Assembly (NCBI GenBank): GCA_051294375.1
Contig: CM119263.1
Location: forward strand, 10,438,703-10,502,702
DNA: 64,000 bases
Source of the DNA: Paraspadella gotoi
Taxonomy: Eukaryota > Chaetognatha
Direction of reading: 5' to 3'
Part shown: positions 20,925 through 31,190 of the stretch, one piece after another
Numbering within the stretch: position 1 is the first letter of the stretch
Layout: every line of letters begins with the position of its first letter
Position numbers and translations under genes: made by a program
Notes under the pieces: generated by a model
What the model was told of the DNA's origin: nothing
Databases searched by the model: none
Seen by the model: the letters and a program-made list of their open reading frames with translations, nothing else

Positions 20925-21860
20925 TTTCATTTAAAACTCATTCTCCGCTCACATAGAGGTACGTCCACTGAAACTTTATATCAAAGCTTCGTCACACATA
21001 TTTCCTACTCCAAGCACAGAGAATTTCAAGACTACAATCTACCTTCCGATCCATTATGATTAATTAGAGTATTGTTATTGGTTCAAAAATAGATAAAGAT
21101 TTTTAGTAAATTTTGACTATATTTTTTTCCTTTAAGAAAAAGACTTAATCTTTTTCCCCACTTCCCAAACGTATTCGCATCGGAGAACTTTGATATCACC
21201 CGTATCCTACCAACACAAATTAACTTCCAATCCAACCAGCCCATATCACGAAGTTATTGGACGTTCCTTTTTGAGGCTAAGATGGCGATGGTGATGGACG
21301 GATTGATTGACTAAATTGAATTGAATTTATTGATTTAATTTTTGTGCTTAATTGATGTAATTAACTGATTGCATATATTATTTGAATTATTAATCCATCC
21401 TGACATAATACATTTAATATAAAAGGAAAAAGAACGCAATAATGCATAATTAGTAAAACAGGGTTTTAGTCCTTTTTTCCCTTTTAAAAACTCATTTCCA
21501 CTCGAAGACTATTTCCATCAGAAAAAACTTCGCATTTCCTGTTCATATCACACACTTTCCTACCCATACAAAATTCCAGGTCAATCAGCCCATCCCTCAT
21601 GAGCAATTGGTGTTCAAAATAGTGAATATAATCATTTATTTTGTTTTTTTTCATTTATAACTATTTCCACTCGGACGATCCATCGAAAACTTCATATATA
21701 TCCAGGCTCAATCACACACTTACCTATCCACACACAAAATTTCATTTAAAATCCATCATCCAAATCACGAGTAATTGGTGTTGTTTTGCTAAGGTGAGGA
21801 GCGGACGGACGGACGGAACGGACATCATTTTTATTTTGCATAAATTTATCATCAATTCGA
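20925..21860. repeat. cluster of about four degenerate 150-190 bp units
   Basis: Units near 20,925, 21,122, 21,465 and 21,640 share the same order of phrases: TTCATTTAAAACTCATTTCC, AAAACTTCATAT, CACACTTTCCTACC, a short AAATTTCA-like phrase, and finally CACGAGTAATTGGTGTT. The last unit ends in GGACGGACGGACGGAACGG. A sentence of this kind closed by GACGG repeats is common at the ends of invertebrate transposable elements. Order is conserved while sequence has drifted, which points to an old, repeatedly hit target or a decayed array. Confidence 0.5.
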
Positions 21861-22079
21861 TGTATTCTGACATGAATATAAGTTAAGTGCCCGACAATAA
21901 TTGAGGGGGGCGGACCGACTGGACCGACAAAGTGAATTATAGAGTATAAATAAAATATAATAAAAATAATATATAATAATAATAATATAAGAATAATATA
22001 GAGTATAAAAATTGAATTAAGGATTAACACTCGTAAAAATTAGGCATTCATTCGTGCATGTTATCATTTTGCTATCTCA

Positions 22080-22560
22080 AATCGGTTTTTATTTCGTTCT
22101 TCTTCTCGTCACTCTTTTCCTTTATGCTATTCTTTTCTTTCCTTTCCATTCTTTCTTTCCTTTCCATTCTTTCTTCGCTTTTCTATTCTTCTTCGTTTCT
22201 ATCTTTCTGTTCCTTTTTTTTTTTATTCTTTTTTCTTTTCCATTCTTTCTTTCTGTTTCTATTTTTTCTTTTCCTTTCTAATGTCTTTCTCTTTCCTTTC
22301 TATTGCTTCCTTTCCTTTCTAGTTTTTCGTTTCCTTTCTATTCTTTCTTTCTTTTATTCTTGTTCTTCCTTTTTATTTCTTTGCTTTCTTTTCGCGCTTC
22401 TCGTCTTTTTTTTCTTTGCTATTATTTTGTTGCTCCCTTCTCTAGTCTACTTGCTTAGTCTTTCACACCTAGTCAGTTTTTTTCAGTTTCACATATTTAT
22501 TCTGTTCTTGCCTTTCTATTCTGTGTCTTTTCCCTTCTATTCTGTGTCTTGTGCTTCTAC
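22080..22560. repeat. long TTCC/TTCT pyrimidine-rich tract
   Basis: About 480 bases of imperfect CTTTCC and TTCTTT units, over 85% pyrimidine on the plus strand. The open frames here encode only Phe/Ser/Leu and are rejected as genes. Confidence 0.85.
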
Positions 22561-22819
22561 GTTTTGATCTTATACTTATATTTATCTATTCTTACTGGGG
22601 GTAGGTTTGCTCATTAGAGTGCTGGGGTTAGGAAGTAGGGGTTCCAGAAATGATGAAAAAAGTGTTTCGAGTAGTTACTCTTAAGTTTGGTATTCATTAT
22701 GCATAAAATAAATTTTATTCGACTTTTTTTTAGTCATCAAAAGCTCTTGGTGTTTTGAGAGTTGCGTCATCTAGATTTTTCTTATGCGATTTGCGACGAG
22801 AATGCACCGTAGGGTAAAG

Positions 22820-23190
22820 ATCGGGGAAGTCCAAGATTGTCTTATTTTCGTAGAGATGTGATTTAATAATTTGTTATTTTTTATTATGTTTTTTCGAGTC
22901 ATGACTCGCTCCACGGTCCTTTTGAATTTCCGCAGCGCGAAGCGGAAGAAGTGCACTTCGCCGTCCTGAACTACCTTACACAGAGTCGAAGTCGGTCGTT
23001 TTTTTGGCGCGATATGGAAGTTGGACCTGGATGGCGGGAAAAAAGCGACGACGACGACGATGATAGAGATGAATATATATGAAGAGACGATGCTGATAAG
23101 CAACATTAGAATTAATTTTTGTAGCATGAGCGGCGGTGTGAATAATGTCGGCCAAAAATACTAAAACCTCTGTATGAAAAAAATGAATAA
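22820..23190 (-). repeat. inverted, diverged paralogue of 26,999-27,275
   Basis: Reverse-complemented, this interval follows 26,999-27,275 phrase by phrase. It shares TTTGGCCGA, ATTATTCACACCG, CAGCATCGTCTCTTCAT, the CGTCGTCGTCGTCG run, TTTTCCCGCCAT, ACGACCGACTTCGACTCTG and ACAATCTTGGA. Unlike the noisy duplicates, the differences are mostly substitutions, so this looks like a true dispersed or duplicated sequence. Frames in it are not clearly coding. Confidence 0.65.
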
Positions 23191-23299
23191 AAGGAAAATA
23201 GAATAAGCGCATTTCTGAACCACCCAAAAGAAAATGAAAATATGCATTGAAATAGTTTGTTAGAACCTAAACAGAATTTTTCGGTCGTTTTATAATGTT

Positions 23300-24317
23300 C
23301 GATAAAATAATTTCTGATCCAAGCAATGTCGTTTTTTTTAAATTTTGAAATTTTAAAGTTTTCTTAATATTATTTTTTCATATGACAAACATTAAGTAAA
23401 TAGAGATAACTTCATTCACAACAACGTTAAGTTTCATGCTTTTGTCAAAGTATAATTTTATCTTTTCTATTATATATCTATCAATTGATCGTACTGAAGA
23501 GGAAGCTTCTCATAGTTTGCAATACGCTCGGAACATAACAAATCAAGAGAACGACGACACTCAATAAGCCTACGACATCATGAATGTTACGCGATTTCTC
23601 GAAGTTATATCTAAAAAACGTATCCTTAGATTAACAAAGCCCGCACTTACCTGGAGACCGTTCTCTTGTGTGTATATTTACTCTGATTACAATATATAGA
23701 GATCGAGGGAACTTAAATCCGAAATTCTTAATTTACAATAAAACTATAGAAATATGTAACAAACACTGACGTGCTCAAGGCGTCTCCTAGAGATCAGAGC
23801 TATTTTCGTTAAAGTCTGTGTCCTTAACCCAATAGATACTTTGAAATGGCGTGATGTATAAAGTATATGTGTGGGTGTGTGTATAAGTTATATGATCTGG
23901 AAATGAGGAGTCTGGTGTTTTAGTGAAATATAATGGTAAGACGCTCATCAGAGAAAGCAGCGATGAATATAGTGGATATTAGAGCACTCCGGCTACGAAA
24001 GAAATCCCCTCACTGTATTAATACTCTTTCATTTTGAGTCTAGATACTTCAGTTCCCTCTGTGACTTCAATTCGTTTCGTTGGATAGTTGTACGAAGAAT
24101 ATACCACAAAATGCTTATAAACGGTAAACAAAATATAAATCGCAAACTGAGTTAAAGTAATGATTGATGTCAATTTTTTAGAGATATATAGATGTGTTTA
24201 AAATCATCACCAGTCTTTTAATTGATCCGAAGTGTAAAGACTACTCGCGAATGAGTAATAAATTCAATATTGAGAAGAATATCTTGTGTGATAATACAAA
24301 CATAACTAGATAACTTT
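23300..24317. other. AT-rich intergenic stretch, no gene seen
   Basis: No open frame of note. A consensus minus-strand donor (CCAG|GTAAGTGCGG, near 23,651) stands beside only a short, ATG-less open frame, so an isolated internal exon is possible but unsupported. Confidence 0.5.
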
Positions 24318-25221
24318 AGTGATTCCGCCCTTTTTTCTCCAAAATATTACAAATAAAAAAAAATTAGTATGAATTTGTCATTTTGTTGGCTAATATTTAA
24401 GCTTTTAATAATAAAATTCTTACTGAAAAATGATTAGATAAAAAAATATTGGCTATCTTCTGATTCTAACGAGCTTCATTACTTTAAAAATATCATAAAA
24501 AAATAAGTATTATGAAGTCAAAATGAAAAAAAAATGTTCAGTACGCGAATCGATTTTAGTATTCTTTAGAGTAAGAGAGAGAGAAGAGAGAGAGTAAAGG
24601 GAGAGAGAGAGAAGGGGGAGGGAGATAAAGATAGAAAGCCTTATATTATATTATTATATTATATTACTATATTTATTATATTATACTATATTATATTATT
24701 ATATTTATATCTACTAAGAGTTATATTATACATAATTATATATTACTATAATTATATTATTACTATATATGTACCAAGTAGGAGAGTAAAAGCGGTTTTA
24801 ATATTAAAAATTTTGTCTTTTATATGAATATAGTATAATATAATAGTAATAGTAATATAATAGTGAGGGGGATAGTAATATAGTATAATAATATAATAAT
24901 AATAATATAATAATAAGGCTTTCTATCTTATTCCCCTCGCCCTCCTCTCTCTCCTTTCTCATCTCATCTTTCCTCTCTCTCTCTCTCTCTCCTAAGAAAT
25001 TACAAATAATCGATCCGGTATGACATTTTTTCATTTTGACTCATAATACTTATTTTTTTATGATATTTTAGTATGATAAGCTGTTAGAATCAGAAATGGC
25101 CATATTTTTTTATTATATGCATTTTTCAGTAAAAGAATTCTAATATTAAAAGCTTAAAATATTAGCAAAAATAGACAAATCACAATTTTTATTTGTATAT
25201 ATTTGAGAAAAAGGCGATCAC
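24318..25221. mobile_element. 0.9 kb foldback (large imperfect palindrome)
   Basis: The left arm (24,318-24,642) and right arm (25,221-24,914) are reverse complements over about 310-325 bases at roughly 80% identity. They begin AGTGATTCCGCCCTTTTTTC and TGTGATCGCCTTTTTCTC. Both then run through AAGCTTTTAATA, CTGATTCTAAC, ATAAAAAAATAAGTATTATG, a GA/CT microsatellite and AAGATAGAAAGCCTT. The 270 base centre is TA-rich and itself self-complementary. This is a foldback element or large MITE, or an inverted duplication. No transposase frame is present. Confidence 0.75.
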
Positions 25222-26458
25222 AGTCATGTTGTTTAAAAAATTCTTTAAATATAAAATTTAACTTTATTATTGGCATATTTTCTATCAATTAAAAACTTTT
25301 ATGATAAATCTATCGAAAATTGACTCAAATATTCCATATTGAATGATTATTTTTTTTACTTTTTAAGCATTTTGTGAATTGTTTTTATCAATAATGGCAA
25401 CTCTCGGTTGGTATATTCTGTCAACTAGGAGAACGTGGAACGGAGGATTCTATCAGTCCCCTTAGCCGAAACAGAGATTTCAATTATCACACAATGTAAG
25501 GAGAAGAGATATACATTTTAATACTAAATTGGGTAATAAGAAAAAAAAGAAAAGTTCATGACGCTAAAGTTAAATAACTACTTAATCCTTATTCCTTAAC
25601 CGGCGAAACTTTTAGAATCGTTAAAATTATTAGTTAATCGCAGATTATATCGCTATTTATTTAGTAGATTGAAAGGAAAAAAATGAAATAATCTTACTTT
25701 TTATACATAGATTTCATTAGATACAGGTACGACGGTTTCATTTCAGGGTCATAGACTTGGTTAAAAAGTTATATTTGTTTTATACATTAGGTTTTAATTG
25801 TTGGTATTATATTTTAGAAAGGCTATATTACTAGCACTTATGTTTGTATTTCTTTTTACATCTTATTTCAATATCAACCGTTATGAACTACAATAGTCTA
25901 TTTTCTTTTAAATTTTAAATAATTTTTTTGCACGACAGTGAGATTTTTTAGTATCATTATGGTTATTTCACAATTTAGAATTTAGACTCTCATGGTCCTC
26001 CTTACCTTACGTCATTCTTTTGTCACAATAACGACAATTGAGGGTTTTTACATTTTTCAAAGATAAAATATTACTTTGAGACTGCGACTGTGCGATTCTA
26101 TTCTGTATTGCTTCACGGATACTTTACGGGTTTGACGGAAGTGTGTTTGGTATGTTTGTTATTTCATACATCCTAGATAGCTCCGTTTTTTAGAATAGAA
26201 CCATGAAACGAAGAGACGAAAAAGTGTCGTCGATCCTGTCAGAAAAAGTCACAACAAAAAACGGAAAAATGATAAAAACAAAAAAAGAGCAAAGGCATTA
26301 GAGGAAACATCAGTACTATACACATGATCTGGACCCGCGTTAGTATGAAACGGGACTTTAAATAAAGATCGGAATGTGAAAGGGACAACAAAAAAGCCTC
26401 TTGTTCATCAAAGACGACCGGAGAGATATCTAAAATTAACGACGACGTACGACACGAC
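25222..26458. other. AT-rich intergenic stretch, no gene seen
   Basis: No frame longer than chance. The last 240 bases (about 26,220-26,458) reappear reverse-complemented at 36,240-36,480 in the noisy fill. Confidence 0.5.

Positions 26459-26496
<38 letters not shown>
26459..26496. repeat. (ACG)n microsatellite entering a 25 N gap
   Basis: About 12 perfect units up to the gap edge. Together with the CGT run at 15,283 it bounds the 11 kb that the noisy copy lacks. Confidence 0.9.
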
Positions 26497-26521
26497 NNNN
26501 NNNNNNNNNNNNNNNNNNNNN

Positions 26522-28193
26522 GTCATAGTTTTTCCAGTTTCTCCCCCTCGGATCGGTGGCGCCATCGAGATTTCATCTCTCGCATTCTTGCGGATATCTC
26601 GACCCCCGGAGGGCATCCATTGTCTTCGGAGACCGACGCCCCTCTCCGTGCACTCCCTTCTCCCCAACTGCCTCCGCTTCACTTCGAACCCAACTCGACG
26701 AGCGACTCGATCCGTCGGCGCCGACGACGTCGACCGACTAATCGAGAACTCCAGACTCCGGAGCCGGGCTTTCGTCGTAGTCATCGTCGTCGTGGTTGTC
26801 TTTGATTTGTTATCCGCATGCAGTTCCGTATTATAAATTACTACAATTACCAGAATTTACTACAATTCTCNNNNNNNNNNNNNNNNNNNNNNNNNNNNNN
26901 NNNNNNNNNNNNNNNNNNNNNNNNNNNNNNNNNNNNNNNNNNNNNNNNNNNNNNNNNNNNNNNNNNNNNNNNNNNNNNNNNNNNNNNNNNNNNNNNNNCT
27001 TTCTTGTTCATTTTCAAAATTTAGTATTTTGGCCGAATATTCACACCGCCTCATGTACGAAAATTAATTCAAAGTTCTTATCAGCATCGTCTCTTCATAA
27101 TAATCATCTCTATCATCGTCGTCGTCGTCGTTTTTCCCGCCATCCAGTCCACCTCCATCATCGCGCCAAACGACCGACTTCGACTCTGAAGAGTTCGACG
27201 CGTGATTCTCGCTTCGCCGCGAAATTCAAAAAAGCCGAATCTCGAAAACTAAAAAAATACAAATTATAAATCGAAAAAATAAACAATCTTGGATTCCGTC
27301 TCCCTCTCCCTCTCTCTATCTCAACCAAAGAGAGGTAAATATGATTTCTAATCCAACTGATACTCTCGACACTTCTCCCNNNNNNNNNNNNNNNNNNNNN
27401 NNNNNNNNNNNNNNNNNNNNNNNNNNNNNNNNNNNNNNNNNNNNNNNNNNNNNNNNNNNNNNNNNNNNNNNNNNNNNNNNNNNNNNNNNNNNNNNNNNNN
27501 NNNNNNNNNNNNNNNNNNNNNNNNNNNNNNNNNNNNNNNNNNNNNNNNNNNCTCGAGGCGCCGCAGACACAAAGAAAGTTGATCTTTCTTCGAGTTTCCG
27601 CTGATTTCTTCCTCGCCTTTGTAGTCGAAAGAAAAAGGAGCAGCGAAAGTTATGATTGAGATAATGTAGTAAAAGCATGAAACATATACTTCATTAACAG
27701 GGAAGTTACGCACATGGGGAGTTATTAAAATGGACTGTTCTGCTTGAAAGCTTACAAAATTGACCTAGAAAAAGATACGATTCTGTCCGGAACAATAAGA
27801 AATTATGTTTGTTTAATATAAAACCATTTACAAACTTCAATGAATATTATTTATCATTGATTAAATGATACGAAAAAGATGTTAAGACTCAGTGAACAAA
27901 ACCTGAGGGGCAAATGGTTCGTTGGGAGCGAGGAATTGCCGAAGAGCTTGGCGGGAATCAGGTCAGGGACGCGAAAAGGATCAGAAAAACTCATGGACAA
28001 ACATTTTAAAAATTTATAGCGTTCATTGTTTGTTTAGAATTTTATTACATGCGCAAATATAGAAATTTTTTATTTTTTAATTTTGTAATATATCCGACTA
28101 CTGTTGTAAATCCTTAATCCGTTTTGTATTTGCTTTCCTAAAATTTTCGCAGTTCCGTTCTAAGAAACTCCTTGCGATCTCATTTTTGCAAAA
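26522..28193. other. cleaner block C, first part, with GC-rich island
   Basis: The stretch 26,530-26,790 is GC-rich and open in several frames on both strands, as expected of a CpG island. None has a good start with a splice partner, so no gene is called. It may hold the promoter of the exon at 28,194. The block is repeated noisily from 37,024. The noisy copy gives sequence for the 128 N gap (it contains a 22 base A run at 37,414-37,435) and for the 172 N gap (about 75 bases around 37,860-37,935). Confidence 0.55.
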
Positions 28194-28439
28194 ATGTTAA
28201 AGAAATTGATGCCCCAACATCGAGAGGTCCCAAAAGTTTTCACCTCGCGAGAAAAAACATGGACTCTGCACCACGGAGGTACAACGCCCCTCGCGTCACC
28301 AACATCAGTCAACAACAACAGCAGCAACAACAACGACATCAAACCATTTAATGCCCCTTCAGAGAAAAAAAACTCCCCCAGCGCCGCCCTTTGCCCCTCA
28401 ACCCCACCGAAGAAGAGCGAAACCCCTAAGAAAAAAAAA
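28194..28439 (+). CDS. possible first coding exon, 82 residues, unknown protein
   Basis: ATG in an A-rich context (AAAATG) opens MLKKLMPQHREVPKVFTSRE. The exon continues with a low-complexity Asn/Ser stretch (VNNNSSNNND) and a Pro/Ser/Lys-rich end (STPPKKSETPKKKK). It closes in phase 0 at a GTAAGT donor at 28,440. The composition is that of a disordered, basic N-terminal region, possibly nuclear. The noisy copy at about 38,850-39,140 carries the same text with several frame breaks. I could not place the next exon because downstream sequence is T-rich with many possible acceptors and further gaps. Confidence 0.42.
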
Positions 28440-29644
28440 GTAAGTTTCCTTCGACGAAGATTTACGCCGAAAATAAATTCGAAAACATTTCCTCTAGGAG
28501 TTTTTCGATTCCCAACGGAACGATGATGAAAATGGATTTTTTTTATAATAAAAAAAACTGATAAAGTTAGTAAGTATGACGGAAAAAGAGATAAGGCAAA
28601 AAAATGTAAAACAGCCGATAAAAAATTATAAAAAAATGAAAAAAAATGTATCGTGAATAAATAGACGATGCGATTTTTCCTATTTTTATTTATCAGAGGA
28701 AAAATCGTTCTCGACTGCTTTCCGAATTTTTTCTCCCTTTTTTTTCAAACTAATTTTCTTTTTTCTTTTTTTTCCTGTTTGTCTCTGTTACTTCTTTTTT
28801 TTTGGTTTATATCTTTTGCGATTTTCAGATTTTTTTTTATTTCTTTCATCTTTTCCTCTGTTTTATTTTTTAAATTATGTTTTATTTTCGATGAAATAAT
28901 CTACGTACAAATTCTCACAAATCTTTCGTTTTAAAGAGAAACATTTAATCTAATTCCTGCGGCATAAAATCAACGTGAATTTTTTTTTCATTTTGCCCGT
29001 TTTCTAGTGTTCATTAGTCTTTTATGTATACAATTTCTTATTTTACTTTTAATCATCACTTTCTATGAAGAATTGCAATATTACTTGTTTTACTATATTA
29101 GACTCTAATATTTTTTATTTAATTTAAGGAAAAATGTTAAAATTTAATTTATTTTACTATATATTAGATTTAATTCTGNNNNNNNNNNAACGTGAATTTT
29201 TTTTCATTTTGCCAGTTTTCTAGTGTTCATTGCCAGTCACTGAGAGCAGAAGACCATAACTTATCACATTTCTTATTTTACTTTTAATCATCAGTTCCTC
29301 ATTTTATGAAAAATTGCAATATTATTTGTTTTACTATATTAGACTTTAATATTTTTTATTTAATTTAAGGAAAAATGTTAAAATTTAATTTATTTCACTA
29401 TATATTAGATTTAATTCTGTATTACTGAATAAGCTATAAATATTTTATTTAGTTTTCACAAACCATTCCTCGTTATTTTCTTCCTCTCATCCAACATCAC
29501 CAATTGCAAATTCCGTTTGTGAAGTCCTTCCGTCTTCCAACCAAAAGCTCACTTCACTTTTCCCACAATTTCCCTCGATTTTTCAACCAAGTTTCTGCTC
29601 GTCTGTCCCTTCCTCCGAAGAGTAGATAAGTCTCTCTCGTCTCT
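28440..29644. other. probable intron or intergenic, with a false tandem copy
   Basis: T-rich sequence. About 215 bases (28,967-29,178) are repeated directly after the 10 N gap at 29,189-29,420 with small differences, both ending TATATTAGATTTAATTCTG. The long-read version of this region (39,725-40,030) has the phrase only once, so the tandem copy is probably two allelic contig ends joined. Confidence 0.7.
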
Positions 29645-29754
29645 NNNNNNNNNNNNNNNNNNNNNNNNNNNNNNNNNNNNNNNNNNNNNNNNNNNNNNNN
29701 NNNNNNNNNNNNNNNNNNNNNNNNNNNNNNNNNNNNNNNNNNNNNNNNNNNNNN

Positions 29755-31190
29755 TCAAGCACATAAGCAAAAAAGAGAGCATTTTTTAAGGTCCTTTCTT
29801 TTCTTTTTACTTTTTCCTGTTTCCCCGCGTCTCCATTTGTCTTTTTATTATTTTTCCAGTTACTTTAACGTTTACCTCGTTTTCTTCTTTTCTTTTTTTT
29901 TCCTTTTTCAACCATTTTTTTGTTTTATTGCGTCTTTCTTCTCTCCTTTTCCCAATACTGAGTAACATTCCCAACTTCATATTTAACCTTTCTTTCTTCC
30001 CTAGATGCCTTTCTTTCTTTTCTTTTTTCGCTTATATACTATTTCTCTTTTTTCACATTTTTCTTCACACGTACGTTTCCTTCATTCGTCTTCTCCCTAC
30101 CCGTTAATACCTACNNNNNNNNNNNNNNNNNNNNNNNNNNNNNNNNNNNNNNNNNNNNNNNNNNNNNNNNNNNNNNNNNNNNNNNNNNNNNNNNNNNNNN
30201 NNNNNNNNNNNNNNNNNNNNNNNNNNNNNNNNNNNNNNNNNNNNNNNNNNNNNNNNNNNNNNNNNNNNNNNNNNNNNNNNNNNNNNNNNNNNNNNNNNNN
30301 NNNNNNNNNNNNNNNNNNNNNNNNNNNNNNNNNNNNNNNNNNNNNNNNNNNNNNNNNNNNNNNNNNNNNNNNNNNNNNNNNNNNNNNNNNNNNNNNNNNN
30401 NNNNNNNNNNNNNNNNNNNNNNNNNNNNNNNNNNNNNNNNNNNNNNAAAGAAAAGAAAAAGAGACGGATTTTCGCAAACTTCGATTTAACGTATCCTTTC
30501 CTTCAAATTCGTTCAGATTTTGTTTCTCTCTCTCTCTCNNNNNNNNNNNNNNNNNNNNNNNNNNNNNNNNNNNNNNNNNNNNNNNNNNNNNNNNNNNNNN
30601 NNNNNNNNNNNNNNNNNNNNNNNNNNNNNNNNNNNNNNNNNNNNNNNNNNNNNNNNNNNNNNNNNNNNNNNNNNNNNNNNNNNNNNNNNNNNNNNNNNNN
30701 NNNNNNNNNNNNNNNNNNNNNNNNNNNNNNNNNNNNNNNNNNNNNNNNNNNNNNNNNNNNNNNNNNNNNNNNNNNNNNNNNNNNNNNNNNNNNNNNNNNN
30801 NNNNNNNNNNNNNNNNNNNNNNNNNNNNNNNNNNNNNNNNNNNNNNNNNNNNNNNNNNNNNNNNNNNNNNNNNNNNNNNNNNNNNNNNNNNNNNNNNNNN
30901 NNNNNNNNNNNNNNNNNNNNNNNNNNNNNNNNNNNNNNNNNNNNNNNNNNNNNNNNNNNNNNNNNNNNNNNNNNNNNNNNNNNNNNNNNNNNNNNNNNNN
31001 NNNNNNNNNNNNNNNNNNNNNNNNNNNNNNNNNNNNNNNNNNNNNNNNNNNNNNNNNNNNNNNNNNNNNNNNNNNNNNNNNNTTTCTTTTGCATATTTCT
31101 GTTTTCAACTAACTCTTTCCCTTCTTCATCCATCGTCTTTTATAACTTTACTCTTCTCTTCTTTCCATCTTCCTTGTCCTTCATACTTTC
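29755..31190. other. cleaner block D, pyrimidine-rich with two large gaps
   Basis: CTTTCTTT-rich sequence repeated noisily at about 43,735-45,090. The noisy copy spans both gaps here (332 N and 544 N). No coding frame is credible; long frames in this interval consist mostly of N. Confidence 0.65.

Noticed and set aside
22058-22567. 169-codon Phe/Ser/Leu-rich frame resembling a membrane protein
   Set aside because: Hydrophobicity comes from TTC/TTT/CTT simple sequence; no start context, splice site or charged loops.
26239-26784. 181-codon minus-strand frame
   Set aside because: It crosses the 25 N gap and an (ACG)n run read as poly-Arg, and all frames of this GC-rich island are open.
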